This document shows, in pieces, positions 38,388-47,956 of a stretch of 64,000 nt of DNA (positions are counted from its first letter, which is position 1; every line of letters begins with the position of its first letter). The DNA is taken from NCBI RefSeq assembly GCF_009688965.1, contig NZ_AP021875.1, positions 3,038,001-3,102,000 of the forward strand, read 5' to 3'. The position numbers and the translations under genes are program-made. Source of the DNA: Desulfosarcina widdelii. Lineage in GTDB: Bacteria > Desulfobacterota > Desulfobacteria > Desulfobacterales > Desulfosarcinaceae. The notes under the pieces were generated by a model, which made no database searches, had not been told where the DNA came from, and saw nothing but the letters and a program-made list of their open reading frames with translations.

Positions 38388-40167
38388 AGGTGAGAATCAG
38401 GGTCGCCACCGCTGCGGCGTGAAAGAGCCAGGCCGGCAGGATGCTGTGGGACCGCTCCCGGATCATTCCGGCAAAAAGGCCGAAAATCGCAGCCATTGCT
38501 GCAAATTGGACCATGAAAACGAGGGTCCGCGTAGAGGCGGGATCGACGGGCATCATGATCATCTGAACGCTAACGGCAGCGGTATACAACAGAGAAGACC
38601 CGATGGTCGGGCCGGAAAAGAACCAGCGGCTTTCGCAATCCTGAATGGTTGCCAGCTGGGCCATCATGCCATGTATCAGGCTCCGGAACAGAAGTTCCAT
38701 AGCGAGCGGAATCAAAACCAGGGCAATGGTCCAGGCCACCACCGGGTCGGCGGCAAACAGGGCTTTTCCGGGGACCGGCAAAAGGTCGGAAAGGCCGCAG
38801 GCGACGGCAAAAGGCAGCAGGCGCAGCCAGTCTTTTCCGGAGGGCAGAATGATACCGAACTGCCAGGGCCGGCGGATGGCCATGGTCCCGAGAATGACGA
38901 CCGTTAACACCAGCAGCGCCAGATAATAGCCGAATAGCGGATGCAGGCTCCACGCGGCCATCCCTTCACGGTCCAGCCAGTGTGCCGGATGCCAGTTTTG
39001 AGCGGTGGCAATGGCGGCGACCAGAATCAGGGCGGCCAGGACCGCACTGGTCAGAAACCGTTTCACATGCCGGATGTCGCTGCGCTTGTCGATCACATCG
39101 CGGCAGGCGGAAACGATATCCGCTGGGGCAAGCCGTGTTCCGGTGCTTCTGGGCGACCCCCCGATATCGCCGCTACCGCCCCAGCGGTTGACGTTCAGGC
39201 GACCTTTGACCGCCGGATCCATAAAATTCAGCCGTTGATAGACATCCTCGAGGTTCACCGGCATGAACAGGTCCATCTGCCTGAGGGTGTAATCCTTTTC
39301 TCCCCGTCGCAGGGCCACCCAGCCCAGTCGGTTGCCGTACAGTTTGGCCAGATGGGGCTCCAGTTCGTAAATTCCCAGATCCGATTCCACCACCACGGCA
39401 ATACGATTGTTGGTCAGTTCGATGCGGGCCAGTTCCTCGATCCCCTTGAAATCGTCCAGTTCGCCCTGCTTGATGAGAAACTGGTCCAATTTGCGCAGTA
39501 CACCGAGGGTGTAGTCGAGAAAATCGGTTCCGGCCCACTTTCCGGCCTTTTTCAATTCCAGTTCTTCGGCCCGCAGACGATCGATGACCCGCATCAGTTT
39601 CTGGAGCAGATCTTCCGGAAAACCGCTGAGTTCGCGCATCTCGAGGCCCAGAGAATCGATGATCCCTTCCAGTCGTACCAGCGCAAACAGCGATCTTCGG
39701 TTGATGGCTTCGCGGTTGTTGATTCGTTTGTAATTGAGAATGATCCAGATGGATAAAATGGCGTCAAGATCGGGCTCGTTGGCGTATATTTTCCATTCCC
39801 GTTCCTGCAGATCCAAGCCCTTGACGCACATGATCAGGGCCTGCTCGCAGGTGGCCAGGGTAAAGGTACGCACGCAGCCTTCGTGGTGATCCAGATTGTA
39901 AACCTTTTTTTCGTGATCCAGAAACGGGGCGGCCTGGGCAACGCCGTCCAGGTAGATGGTTCCGGCCGGGGCTTTGCGTGCAGCCGAGGCTGTCACCGTC
40001 AGGCTGGATTTCACGACAACCTGAATATTGGGGGCTTCCAGGCAGGTCAGGACCCGATCCGTTCCGGTCCCCTTGATCGCGTAGCGGTCCGGGAAACCGT
40101 TTCCGGCGGCATCCGCTTTGGCGGGAGCGTTTTGCAGCACAAAAGGAGCTTGATCGGTATCTTCCAT
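38374..40167 (-). CDS. Fusion of DHH-like domain with CPBP-like membrane domain
   Basis: 597 residues. The N-terminal part contains a YNLDHHEGCVRTFT motif and EPDLDAILSIWIILNY, recalling DHH-type phosphoesterases (Asp-His-His plus a later Asp); assignment is tentative. The C-terminal part (about 380-597) has about seven hydrophobic segments and a sequence AMELLFRSLIHG that resembles the first CPBP/Abi motif (EExxxR) but lacks its first Glu; the second motif His is not evident. The membrane part may therefore be inactive as a protease. It is the first gene of the operon with the acylase and aroK. The start at 40167 is weak but gives the most natural N-terminus. Confidence 0.7.
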   Translation of the reverse strand: MEDTDQAPFVLQNAPAKADAAGNGFPDRYAIKGTGTDRVLTCLEAPNIQVVVKSSLTVTASAARKAPAGTIYLDGVAQAAPFLDHEKKVYNLDHHEGCVRTFTLATCEQALIMCVKGLDLQEREWKIYANEPDLDAILSIWIILNYKRINNREAINRRSLFALVRLEGIIDSLGLEMRELSGFPEDLLQKLMRVIDRLRAEELELKKAGKWAGTDFLDYTLGVLRKLDQFLIKQGELDDFKGIEELARIELTNNRIAVVVESDLGIYELEPHLAKLYGNRLGWVALRRGEKDYTLRQMDLFMPVNLEDVYQRLNFMDPAVKGRLNVNRWGGSGDIGGSPRSTGTRLAPADIVSACRDVIDKRSDIRHVKRFLTSAVLAALILVAAIATAQNWHPAHWLDREGMAAWSLHPLFGYYLALLVLTVVILGTMAIRRPWQFGIILPSGKDWLRLLPFAVACGLSDLLPVPGKALFAADPVVAWTIALVLIPLAMELLFRSLIHGMMAQLATIQDCESRWFFSGPTIGSSLLYTAAVSVQMIMMPVDPASTRTLVFMVQFAAMAAIFGLFAGMIRERSHSILPAWLFHAAAVATLILTYGPA

Positions 40168-40234
40168 ATCCGGCGACCGTTCCTGGGTTCTTTGGCAGCG
40201 ACAAATCGAAACCAAATCGCTTTTCAGTGCCCAT

Positions 40235-40389
40235 CCAGAAATTGGCAAATTTGGTCGAGATCAAGGCGCACGACCAATTTTAGCTCGGGTTTTATGCCAT
40301 TGGGGTGCATAGAGTTGATATTCCGAGAATAAAATTGTTCGCGCAGCAAAGATATCGGCCAAGGGTAAGATTGGCTTGGCCATTTCTGG
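40235..40389. repeat. Palindromic intergenic repeat, family 1 copy B
   Basis: 155 bases. The ends are inverted (CCAGAAATTGGC at the left, GGCCATTTCTGG at the right), with inner arms that also pair (ACGACCAATTTTA with AAAATTGTTCGCGC). A 26-base run (40244-40269) is identical to copy A. Relative to copy A there is an extra block near the right end. It lies upstream of the DHH/CPBP gene. Confidence 0.8.
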
Positions 40390-40538
40390 TTGTGCACTTT
40401 TTATCCATAACAATCGCCGCAGTTAGGGTCAACAGCCAAATGGCCGGTCAACGATGGCCACAATGCTGCGCAGACGACCCTTTTCTATTGATATTACAGC
40501 TTATTTTAGAATCGATGCTTCCATCGGGCATCGTCGGC

Positions 40539-42416
40539 CTACAACACCCGCCCATGCTCGTCAAACTCCAGCCCCAGGTCCGCTTTTTCTGCATCCGAAA
40601 GGAAATTGACGGACATGATCTCGACCGGATCCGGATCGTCATGGGTGGGCACCACCGTCATGCTCACCCAGGGCTGCTCTTCCATGCCATAAGTAATGAC
40701 GCAGAACTGGGCGCAGGACGTCACGTCGTATCCGTCGGACTTGATCCACTTGGAGATGAACCGGGTGAACCCGCCGTACTCGCTCTCGAACCATTCAACG
40801 GCATCGGAGGCACTTACCGGGAGGGTGCAGACCACATAAAAGGCATTGCCCTTGATCAAAGGAGAACAATGCTGGCTTTTGTCCAGAAGGGTCCGATCCA
40901 TACTCTCACGGGCTTGTACGGCAATGGCATTGGACATTTTCTCGGAAAAGAATGCGTAAACGAATTCGTCGTATTTCTTCCCCAACTTCCGGATCTGTTC
41001 CAGGTGCCGTTCCAGGCAGCGTTGCAGCATCTTTTCCAAATCGATTTCACCGAAGCGGGGCTCGGAAGACTCGTTCGCAGAGACGTCAAAGGGGGTGATC
41101 TCCAGCATCACCGTGTCGCCACTGACAATCTGGTCCAGGCGCACGAATTTGAAAACCAGATTGGCAAAACCGATCCGGTCTCCGCTTTTCAAACGCACCG
41201 GCCGGTTGGCCAACATCTGGTGGTCATTGAGCCGGGTGCCGTTGGTGCTGCGCTGGTCCTCCAGAAAAAAGGCCCCCTCGCGGTATTCAATGGAGGCGTG
41301 CAGATTGGAAACCGTAGGTGTGGCAAGGGGCAGGTCGTTCTCTTCGTCCCGCCCCACGGTCACCCGGGACTTGTCGAATCGGTGGACGCCGCCGATGTTG
41401 GTCAAATCCTGCAGTTCCCACTCCGGAGGCGGCAGGACCCGCATGCCGGACAAAGGCGCGGGACCGTTTTTGCGCCCCCCCAACCAGGATGGCAGGCTGA
41501 ACAGCTTGAACACCAGCATCGCCACCAACCCCATCAGCACAAAAATGATCAGAATCAACGGCAGGTAAAATTTCCAGAAACTGCGGGAGCCGTTGGTTTC
41601 CTTGTCGGGATGGGAGGGCGGTTCGGCAGGCGGATTTTCTGTCGATAACGGCGACGCCTCCGCAGGTGCGGTCGTTTCTTCGGGCGTTGCGGGTTCGACC
41701 GGCAAATCGGGCGGTTCGGGCGGCAACAGGGTCTGAATCCGGTCCAGCACGTCGGCGATATCTTCGGGGCGGGTGGCCCGGTAATAGGCGCCGCCAGTGC
41801 GTGAAGCCAGGGCTTGAATCAGGGGAAAATCGGCATTTTCGGTAAAGGCGATTCCCAAAATACGAATCCCGGCGGTGTTGCATTCGGCCGTCAGGTCCGT
41901 TTTCAGCCACTGGGTCAGTTCCGCGTCCTTTTGGCGGTCTCCGGTATCCACGATGCCGTCGGTCAAAAAGATGATGCTTTTGCGGGCTTGTTTCCTGCCG
42001 TCGTTTTTGAGTTCGTAGGCGGCCCGCTCGATGCCGGCGGCACTGTCCGTGAATTTGCCCCGATAATCGACCTTTTTCAGACTGGAAGAGAGCTGCTGTC
42101 TGGCTTTCGGGTCGGAAAGCTGTGTCAGGGGTTGCAGCAAGCGGGCATGCCGATCGAAAAGGACCATACCCACCCGGGTGGCATCCGGCAGTCGATCCAG
42201 AAACGCACTGACGGTCTTGGGCGTCAGGAACTCAGGGTCGTTCTTGCGCATGCTGCCGGAGTTGTCGATGACCAGCACCGCGTCCACCAGCCTTTCGCCG
42301 GTTGCGGCCGCGCTTCGGCAGGGCTGCAGCGAACCCGTTGCCAGAAGGCCGGCCACCACGAAAAGGACACATAAACGGCGCCATAACTGAAAATCGTACC
42401 TGTCGAAACCGCGCAT
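40539..42416 (-). CDS. VWA and FHA domain membrane protein
   Basis: 625 residues from the ATG at 42416 (AAAGG at 6 bases). Signal or anchor (about 12-35), then a VWA domain with an intact MIDAS start (VLVIDNSGSM at about 45-55, later FLTDGIVDTGD), a Pro/Glu-rich linker, a membrane helix (about 297-318), an FHA domain (about 355-435: VTVGRDEENDLPLATPTVSNLHASI, STNGTRLND), and a C-terminal domain of unknown type. The VWA part is outside and the FHA part, which binds phospho-threonine, in the cytoplasm. It opens the envelope cluster and is divergent from the protease gene. Confidence 0.88.
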   Translation of the reverse strand: MRGFDRYDFQLWRRLCVLFVVAGLLATGSLQPCRSAAATGERLVDAVLVIDNSGSMRKNDPEFLTPKTVSAFLDRLPDATRVGMVLFDRHARLLQPLTQLSDPKARQQLSSSLKKVDYRGKFTDSAAGIERAAYELKNDGRKQARKSIIFLTDGIVDTGDRQKDAELTQWLKTDLTAECNTAGIRILGIAFTENADFPLIQALASRTGGAYYRATRPEDIADVLDRIQTLLPPEPPDLPVEPATPEETTAPAEASPLSTENPPAEPPSHPDKETNGSRSFWKFYLPLILIIFVLMGLVAMLVFKLFSLPSWLGGRKNGPAPLSGMRVLPPPEWELQDLTNIGGVHRFDKSRVTVGRDEENDLPLATPTVSNLHASIEYREGAFFLEDQRSTNGTRLNDHQMLANRPVRLKSGDRIGFANLVFKFVRLDQIVSGDTVMLEITPFDVSANESSEPRFGEIDLEKMLQRCLERHLEQIRKLGKKYDEFVYAFFSEKMSNAIAVQARESMDRTLLDKSQHCSPLIKGNAFYVVCTLPVSASDAVEWFESEYGGFTRFISKWIKSDGYDVTSCAQFCVITYGMEEQPWVSMTVVPTHDDPDPVEIMSVNFLSDAEKADLGLEFDEHGRVL

Positions 42417-42712
42417 AATCGCCTTTCCCGGCTGCCAGCCTGATCGGGGCCGGGTGCCGGTTTTTATTTTCATGGAATTCAATGGGTATGGATCGATGGT
42501 CGCTTCCGAAGGGCAAGAGGCACCGCCGGCCCAAAAAGGCCGCATCCGGGAACTGGCCGCCGGATTCCCCTCTTTCAGATAGCCAAAGGCAACCGGAAAG
42601 TCAAATCCTCTTGAACCAACGCTTTTTCGTTTGATCTGCAGGTCGATTGCAGGTAAACATTGAGAACATTCGCCGCCACTGGAAATGCAACCATAACCGC
42701 TACGGACGGGCC

Positions 42713-43669
42713 ATGATCCGCGTGATTCTCGCTTTTCATCTGGCATTGTTGGCATCCGGGACAGGCCTTGCCGCAGAGGGCGCCGTCTGCCCGGATATGG
42801 AGCGTCCGTTCGCAGCCCCTGCCAGCGAAGTGGTTGAAGTGATCGCCGAGTGGTTCGGCAACCGGGGATATACCATCCATAAGGAACATCCACGTCCCGG
42901 AGTTGTCCATCTAAAGGCCTGGAACGCCCGCGATAACTGGGAGATTACCGTCAGGCCCCGATCGGCCCTGGCCGCCGTAGCCACGGTGGTCCATGTCAAC
43001 GCCGCCAACGGTGGATCGACCTGCCGGCAACTGAGGGAGTATGTCGACGGATACCTGCTGTCAGCGGCACCCGGTTTGCCGCCAGTTGCCGCCAATCGCA
43101 CCCGGACGGTTCCCACGGCGGTCCTGGACCACATGGAGGCAGCGGTCTGTATTCGGGCGCGATCCGAGAAAAGCAGCATCCAATGCTCCGGGTTCATCGT
43201 CGATCCGGCGGGTCTGGTATTGTGTACAGCCCACGATCTGAATGGCCACCAACGGGTTACCCTGACGTTCAATGATGGAACCAGCGCACCTGGAGAAGTT
43301 ACCCGATTGGACCTGCGCCGGGACCTGGCCCTGGTTGAATGCCTGGCCGGAGACTTCGGTTTCGTACCACTGTCCGGCGGAAGGAACCTTTTGGGGATGG
43401 GGGAAAGCGTTTTTTCCATCGGCTGTCCCAACAACCTGCGGGGTACGTTGACTTCCGGGACCGTCAACGGGCCGCCGCGGCGGGTAGCGGACCAACCGTA
43501 CTGGCAGGTGAATATGGATATCTTTCCCGGAAGCAGCGGCAGCCCGGTGTTCGACGCCCGCGGCCGATTGGTGGCCGTCGTGAAAGGCCGCTACCGGGGC
43601 ACGTCGACCGTCGGTTTTCTGATACCGCTGGAAACCGTCTACGCTTTTTTATTGAACTCCAGAAATTGA
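42713..43669 (+). CDS. Secreted trypsin-like serine protease
   Basis: 318 residues with a signal peptide (1-21). A small N-terminal domain with Cys residues (about 25-105) precedes the protease domain. The catalytic triad is visible: His174 in CTAHDL, Asp204 in RRDLALVE, and Ser275 in PGSSGSP. No PDZ domain is present, unlike DegP. It is followed after 31 bases by the redoxin-TPR-CsgG gene, so these two are probably cotranscribed. Confidence 0.88.
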   Translation: MIRVILAFHLALLASGTGLAAEGAVCPDMERPFAAPASEVVEVIAEWFGNRGYTIHKEHPRPGVVHLKAWNARDNWEITVRPRSALAAVATVVHVNAANGGSTCRQLREYVDGYLLSAAPGLPPVAANRTRTVPTAVLDHMEAAVCIRARSEKSSIQCSGFIVDPAGLVLCTAHDLNGHQRVTLTFNDGTSAPGEVTRLDLRRDLALVECLAGDFGFVPLSGGRNLLGMGESVFSIGCPNNLRGTLTSGTVNGPPRRVADQPYWQVNMDIFPGSSGSPVFDARGRLVAVVKGRYRGTSTVGFLIPLETVYAFLLNSRN

Positions 43670-43700
43670 TCGGCTCGTAAAAAAGGATCGGGAGGGAAAA

Positions 43701-45644
43701 ATGCAGCAGCGCACCATCGTTTTTCGGATGATCGGACTGGCCGTCATTTTGTTCTTGTCTACGACCATAGCGGTCGGTGCCCAGCCGTCCCCCGGGCAGG
43801 TGGGTCCCGACTTTACGCTCAAGGACGTCAAGGGGACCGCTTATGTGCTGTCTGCACTGAAAAATCACCAGATGGCGGTGCTCTATTTCTTCGATGCGGC
43901 ATCGCGCCCCAGCCAGGAAGGGCTGGCCTATCTGGACACGCTTAAAAAGCGCTTTCCCGACGACAACCTGGCGGTATGGGCCGTTACCATGAGCCCCGCC
44001 GATGCGGTGGCCCGCTACGTCAAACAGGCGTCCCCGGCCTTTCCGGTGCTGCTCGATCCCGGTGAGGTGAGCACCAGCTACAACGCCAAGGCCATCTTGC
44101 CCGCCATTTTCGTCATGGGACCGGACCGCAAGATTCTGGACTTGTTCCAGGGCGGCGGGAAAACAACGGAAATTCTGCTTGTACGGCTGGCCGAACGAAC
44201 CTTGAGCCAGAAAAACCAGCAAATGGCAAAAGCCATCAGCGACGCGGTCATCGCCAAAAACCCGGACAACGTCGAAGCCAAAACGGTCAAAGGGTATGCC
44301 GAGATGAAGTCAGGCAACCTGGATGCGGCCGAGACCATCTTCCAGGACGTTGCCGCCAGTTCCGGAAACGGAGAAGTGCTGGGCAAGGAGGGACTCAGTG
44401 CCGTATATGCCGAAAAGGGCGAAGACGAAAAAGCCGTGACCCTGGCCGACCAGGTGACCCGCAAAGCCCCAAAACGGGGCTTTGCCCATATGGTCAAAGC
44501 CAATGTGCTTTACCGTCAGAACAAAAAGGAAGCAGCGGCGGCGGAGTATAAAGAAGCCGTCGCAAAACCGGACGCTTCCCCTAACCAGAAGGCCGTGGCC
44601 CTGAATAAATACGGCCGGTTCTACGCCAGCATCGGCAAACAGGAAAAAGCCCGCGAGCTTTACGACCAGGCCGTGGCCGTGGACCCCTATTTCGTGGAGG
44701 CCACCTCCAACAAGGGGATGTCCTACCAGCGGGAAGGCAAGTGGGACCAGGCCCTGACCGCCTATCGCAAGGCCTCGGATGTCAGCACCACGGACAGCGT
44801 CGCCGCCCTTTTGGCCCGCAAAGCACGGGAGATGGTCGAACTCCAGAAGGATGCCGATCGGCGTAAACAGATCGATACCCTGGTCAAGGACCTGGCCGAG
44901 CGCTACCGCAAGCAGAAGAAGAACCCACCAGCCAATCCGGATGAATGGACCTCGCGCCCCCTGGCCTTAGCCTTTATCGATTTCCAGGAAAAAGGCGGGC
45001 TTTCCGACCGGGACGGGCTTTCGACCATCCTCACCGCCCAACTGGCGGAAAATCTCAACGCCTCGGGAAGGGTGAAGGTGGTGGACCGGGTGGTGCTCGA
45101 CCGGCTTCTTTCGGAACTCAACCTGGGCTCCTCGGATCTGGCACAGCCGGAAACCGCCCTGCGCCTGGGCAGAGTCATGGCGGCCCGGATCATGGGCACC
45201 GGCACCCTGTTCACCATGCCGGCCGATACGCTGGTGAACCTGCGTCTGGTCGATACCGAAACCTCGGCCATTGCCAAAACCCTCACCCGGCAGTTGGGCC
45301 CCGAGTCCGGCTGGGACAAGCAATTGCATCGTCTGAACCGCGAAATTCTATCGGCGATCATGGCCGACTATCCCTTGCAGGGATTCGTGGTTCAGGTGGC
45401 CGGCGACCAGGTGCTGATCAATCTGGGGGCGGCCCAGGGCATGGTCGAAGGCACCCGGATGGATGTGATCGAAGAGGCCGAACCCATCGTTTACAAGGGC
45501 CGCAAGCTCAAGGGCCTGCCCAAGGTCGTCGCCCAGTTGGAAGTAACCCGCGTGGAAACCGATCTGTGCCATGCCCGCATCGTGAAAAAGGAACGGGACC
45601 TGAAAGCCGATGACAAAGTCAAGGAAAATGCAGCGGAAATGTAA
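43701..45644 (+). CDS. Secreted protein: cysteine-less redoxin domain, TPRs, CsgG-like domain, FlgT_C-like end
   Basis: 647 residues with a signal peptide (about 1-27). Order: a peroxiredoxin/TlpA-like domain (about 30-165) in which the usual CxxC region reads DAASRPSQE and has no Cys; TPR repeats (about 175-390); a CsgG-like domain (about 415-530; LALAFIDFQEKG, VVDRVVLDRLLSELNLGSSDLA, RLGRVMAARIMGTG); and a C-terminal domain like that of FlgT (about 550-640). It should act in the periplasm or at the outer membrane as a scaffold, not as a redox enzyme. Its end overlaps the next gene by 35 bases. Confidence 0.82.
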   Translation: MQQRTIVFRMIGLAVILFLSTTIAVGAQPSPGQVGPDFTLKDVKGTAYVLSALKNHQMAVLYFFDAASRPSQEGLAYLDTLKKRFPDDNLAVWAVTMSPADAVARYVKQASPAFPVLLDPGEVSTSYNAKAILPAIFVMGPDRKILDLFQGGGKTTEILLVRLAERTLSQKNQQMAKAISDAVIAKNPDNVEAKTVKGYAEMKSGNLDAAETIFQDVAASSGNGEVLGKEGLSAVYAEKGEDEKAVTLADQVTRKAPKRGFAHMVKANVLYRQNKKEAAAAEYKEAVAKPDASPNQKAVALNKYGRFYASIGKQEKARELYDQAVAVDPYFVEATSNKGMSYQREGKWDQALTAYRKASDVSTTDSVAALLARKAREMVELQKDADRRKQIDTLVKDLAERYRKQKKNPPANPDEWTSRPLALAFIDFQEKGGLSDRDGLSTILTAQLAENLNASGRVKVVDRVVLDRLLSELNLGSSDLAQPETALRLGRVMAARIMGTGTLFTMPADTLVNLRLVDTETSAIAKTLTRQLGPESGWDKQLHRLNREILSAIMADYPLQGFVVQVAGDQVLINLGAAQGMVEGTRMDVIEEAEPIVYKGRKLKGLPKVVAQLEVTRVETDLCHARIVKKERDLKADDKVKENAAEM

Positions 45645-46155
45645 GCACTGCGGCCCATGGGCCGCGGTTGGAGGCCTGGCTTTATGCCTGATCCTCGTCA
45701 TGGCCGGCTGCGCCGGCCAGCCGGCCCCGGCACCGTCCGGCCCGCCGGCGTTGGCGGTCTGGCCCCTCGAGGATCTCAGCCTTCCGGGAAGCGGCCGGCC
45801 GGAGGCGGCGGAACTGATGACCGCCGCGGTCATGGAAGCCGTGGAAGCCAACGGCGACTATGCGCTGGTAGAACGGGAAAAGCTGCTGGCCGTTTTGCAG
45901 GAACTCAGCCTGGGTTCCAGCGAATTGGCGGCCGAGTCCACCGGCCTGCGCATCGGGCGGATCGTGGGCGCGCGGCTGATGCTCTTTGGCGCCTGCCAGG
46001 CGGTTGCCTCCCAGATGCGCGTGGATTTGCGTCTGGTTGAGGTGGAAACGGGCAAGGTAATCCAAACTGCCCAGAAAACGACGTCCGCCGGGGACTTGCC
46101 CCGAATGATGCAGGTGGCCGCCGAAGCCGCACGGGAGCTATTGCAGCACCAGTGA
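45610..46155 (+). CDS. CsgG-like lipoprotein
   Basis: 181 residues. The signal ends in the lipobox VMAGC, so it is lipid-anchored. The rest is a compact CsgG-type domain: LAVWPLEDL, YALVEREKLLAVLQELSLGSSELA, LRIGRIVGARLMLFG, MRVDLRLVEVETGKV. CsgG forms the curli secretion pore, but many relatives are non-pore lipoproteins. It overlaps the preceding gene by 35 bases; an in-frame ATG at 45628 is an alternative start. Confidence 0.85.
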   Translation: MTKSRKMQRKCKHCGPWAAVGGLALCLILVMAGCAGQPAPAPSGPPALAVWPLEDLSLPGSGRPEAAELMTAAVMEAVEANGDYALVEREKLLAVLQELSLGSSELAAESTGLRIGRIVGARLMLFGACQAVASQMRVDLRLVEVETGKVIQTAQKTTSAGDLPRMMQVAAEAARELLQHQ

Positions 46156-46157
46156 TT

Positions 46158-46994
46158 TCATTCAAGGACCCGCTTTTCCGGCAGGTTCGGAAAATCCGGC
46201 TCTTTTCCGTCTAAAAACGCCCCGATCCCTTGCAGGCATTCGCCAGAGGCAATCAGATCCACCGCAATCATTCGCTCGAGGTCCAAGGTCGCCTCCAGGG
46301 ATAGATTGCGACCGGCCCGAATCACCTTCAGGGCGCTTTGTACGGCTCGCGGCCCGTTGACCATGATCGCCTCTGCCAGTTCGAAGGCCTCGTCGACAGC
46401 TTTTCCAGGCGCACTGACGCGATTCACCAACCCCAATTGCAGGGCTTCATGGGCGCCGACCCGTCGAGCGGTCAGGATGAGATCGGCCGCGGCAGCCGAT
46501 CCGATCAAATGGGTCAGCGTGGCCCCACCGCCCCAATCCGGCATCAATCCCAATCGGACCTCGGAAAAGCATATCACCGCGGCAGGATCCATGATCCGCA
46601 TGTCGCAGCGTACGGCCAGTTCCGCCCCGCCGCCAAAGGCCTTGCCGTTGACGGCGGCAATGATGGGCACCGGCAAGGCCACCAGCCGATCCACGGCCTT
46701 TCTTATGGCAGCGATTGCGTTTTCGATGGGCCGGTGATCCCCCTTTTCCAGGGCCTGGGCCATCTCCGCGACCATGGGATTGTCAGGATTGACGTCGAAT
46801 CCGGCGCAGAACGCATCCGATCCCTCCCCGGTGACGATCACGGCACGGGGCAAGGGTCCTTCGGCCAGGTTGCGGGCGGCGGCTTCCAATTGGACGAACA
46901 TCTCCCGGTTGCAGGCATTCAACCGTCCGGGCCGCCGGAGAACCATCACGGCCAGCGCCCCCCTTCTTTCCAAAAAGACGCCTTCCGAACGCAT
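46158..46994 (-). CDS. Enoyl-CoA hydratase/isomerase family protein
   Basis: 278 residues of the crotonase fold. The oxyanion-hole motifs FCAGFDVN and FGGGAELAVRCDMRI are present, with both usual Glu positions filled (GGGAEL and FSEVRLG). It probably hydrates or isomerises an acyl-CoA in fatty or aromatic acid metabolism; the exact substrate is unknown. An AAAGGAGG ribosome site precedes the ATG. It is convergent with the CsgG-like lipoprotein gene and unrelated in function to its envelope neighbours as far as can be seen. Confidence 0.9.
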   Translation of the reverse strand: MRSEGVFLERRGALAVMVLRRPGRLNACNREMFVQLEAAARNLAEGPLPRAVIVTGEGSDAFCAGFDVNPDNPMVAEMAQALEKGDHRPIENAIAAIRKAVDRLVALPVPIIAAVNGKAFGGGAELAVRCDMRIMDPAAVICFSEVRLGLMPDWGGGATLTHLIGSAAAADLILTARRVGAHEALQLGLVNRVSAPGKAVDEAFELAEAIMVNGPRAVQSALKVIRAGRNLSLEATLDLERMIAVDLIASGECLQGIGAFLDGKEPDFPNLPEKRVLE

Positions 46995-47135
46995 GGCTAC
47001 CCTCCTTTACAGATTTTCGGCATCAACGGAATATGGGGCACCCCTTTTAACAAGCAGCGGTATGAAAAAGGGCAAGCGTCTGCGTCATGGAATAAATGGA
47101 GGTGGGCATAGGTGATTTGAACCGGTTCGAAGCGT

Positions 47136-47909
47136 TCAACTCTTGTCGGAGTCCTTTTTACCTTTAAACCCCGGGTAGAGTTGCTTGATGCATTCCGGGC
47201 ATATGCCGTGGCTGAACTCCGCTTCGGAATGGTCCCGCACGTACACCTCCACCTGTTCCCAGTAACCTTCGTCGTTCCTGATCTTTTTACAATTGCTGCA
47301 GATCGGCAGCAGGCCGCTCAGGGCCTTGACATCCTTGAGCGCTTTTTCAAGCTGCTGTTTCTCATTCCGCAGGGCCCGGTTTTTTTCACTCAGCAGGCGG
47401 CTGAATCGCGTTCGCGACGATTCCAGCCCGAAACCGACAATGGAGATGATCGTCAGTGTAATGAGAAAACGGGAAATCGTAACCCCGCTGTAAACGTGTC
47501 CGTCAAACCAGCCCGGCAGGAACAGGATAACGATCAGGCAGGCGTAAAAGAGAATCGTCCAGATGATTCCTTCCCGCTTACCGAAAAAGAAAAAAAACAG
47601 CAGGGGTGCAATCAGCGCCCAGAAAAGCACGGTTTCTTCTCCGGCACCAATCGAGACGCTATAGCATAAACCGAGGCTGATCAACGCGTGTGACGCCCGA
47701 TAAATCGTTTGATCGGCGTCCCATCTTTTCAGGGCGGCCAGGCTGGCGGTCATGACCGCAATGACGGCCAGATTGATGGGAATCTCTTTGAAATTTCTCT
47801 CGGTGGCGTTGATCGCCGTGAGGATGGTAAAGGCCACAACGATGATGACGGCGCACAAGGTGTAAAGGAAGCGCTTTCTCTGCCGTTCCGTCGATGACGT
47901 CGCTTGCAT
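47136..47909 (-). CDS. Integral membrane protein with C-terminal Cys-pair signalling module
   Basis: 257 residues. Five or six membrane helices fill residues 15-165. A short coiled coil (SEKNRALRNEKQQLEKALKDVK) then leads to a C-terminal module LSGLLPICSNCKKIRNDEGYWEQVEVYVRDHSEAEFSHGICPEC. This last module, with two Cys pairs, is often found at the end of sensor proteins in sulfate reducers and related bacteria and may bind a metal. No kinase or cyclase domain is present. Role unknown. Confidence 0.75.
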   Translation of the reverse strand: MQATSSTERQRKRFLYTLCAVIIVVAFTILTAINATERNFKEIPINLAVIAVMTASLAALKRWDADQTIYRASHALISLGLCYSVSIGAGEETVLFWALIAPLLFFFFFGKREGIIWTILFYACLIVILFLPGWFDGHVYSGVTISRFLITLTIISIVGFGLESSRTRFSRLLSEKNRALRNEKQQLEKALKDVKALSGLLPICSNCKKIRNDEGYWEQVEVYVRDHSEAEFSHGICPECIKQLYPGFKGKKDSDKS

Positions 47910-47956
47910 GTTTGAACCCCTCTATCGGGCGGGCCGGAAGGCGCATCGGCCGCAGT

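Noticed and set aside
37128..38393. Plus-strand frame of 421 codons opposite the penicillin-acylase homologue
   Set aside because: Antisense shadow of a gene with clear Ntn-hydrolase motifs.
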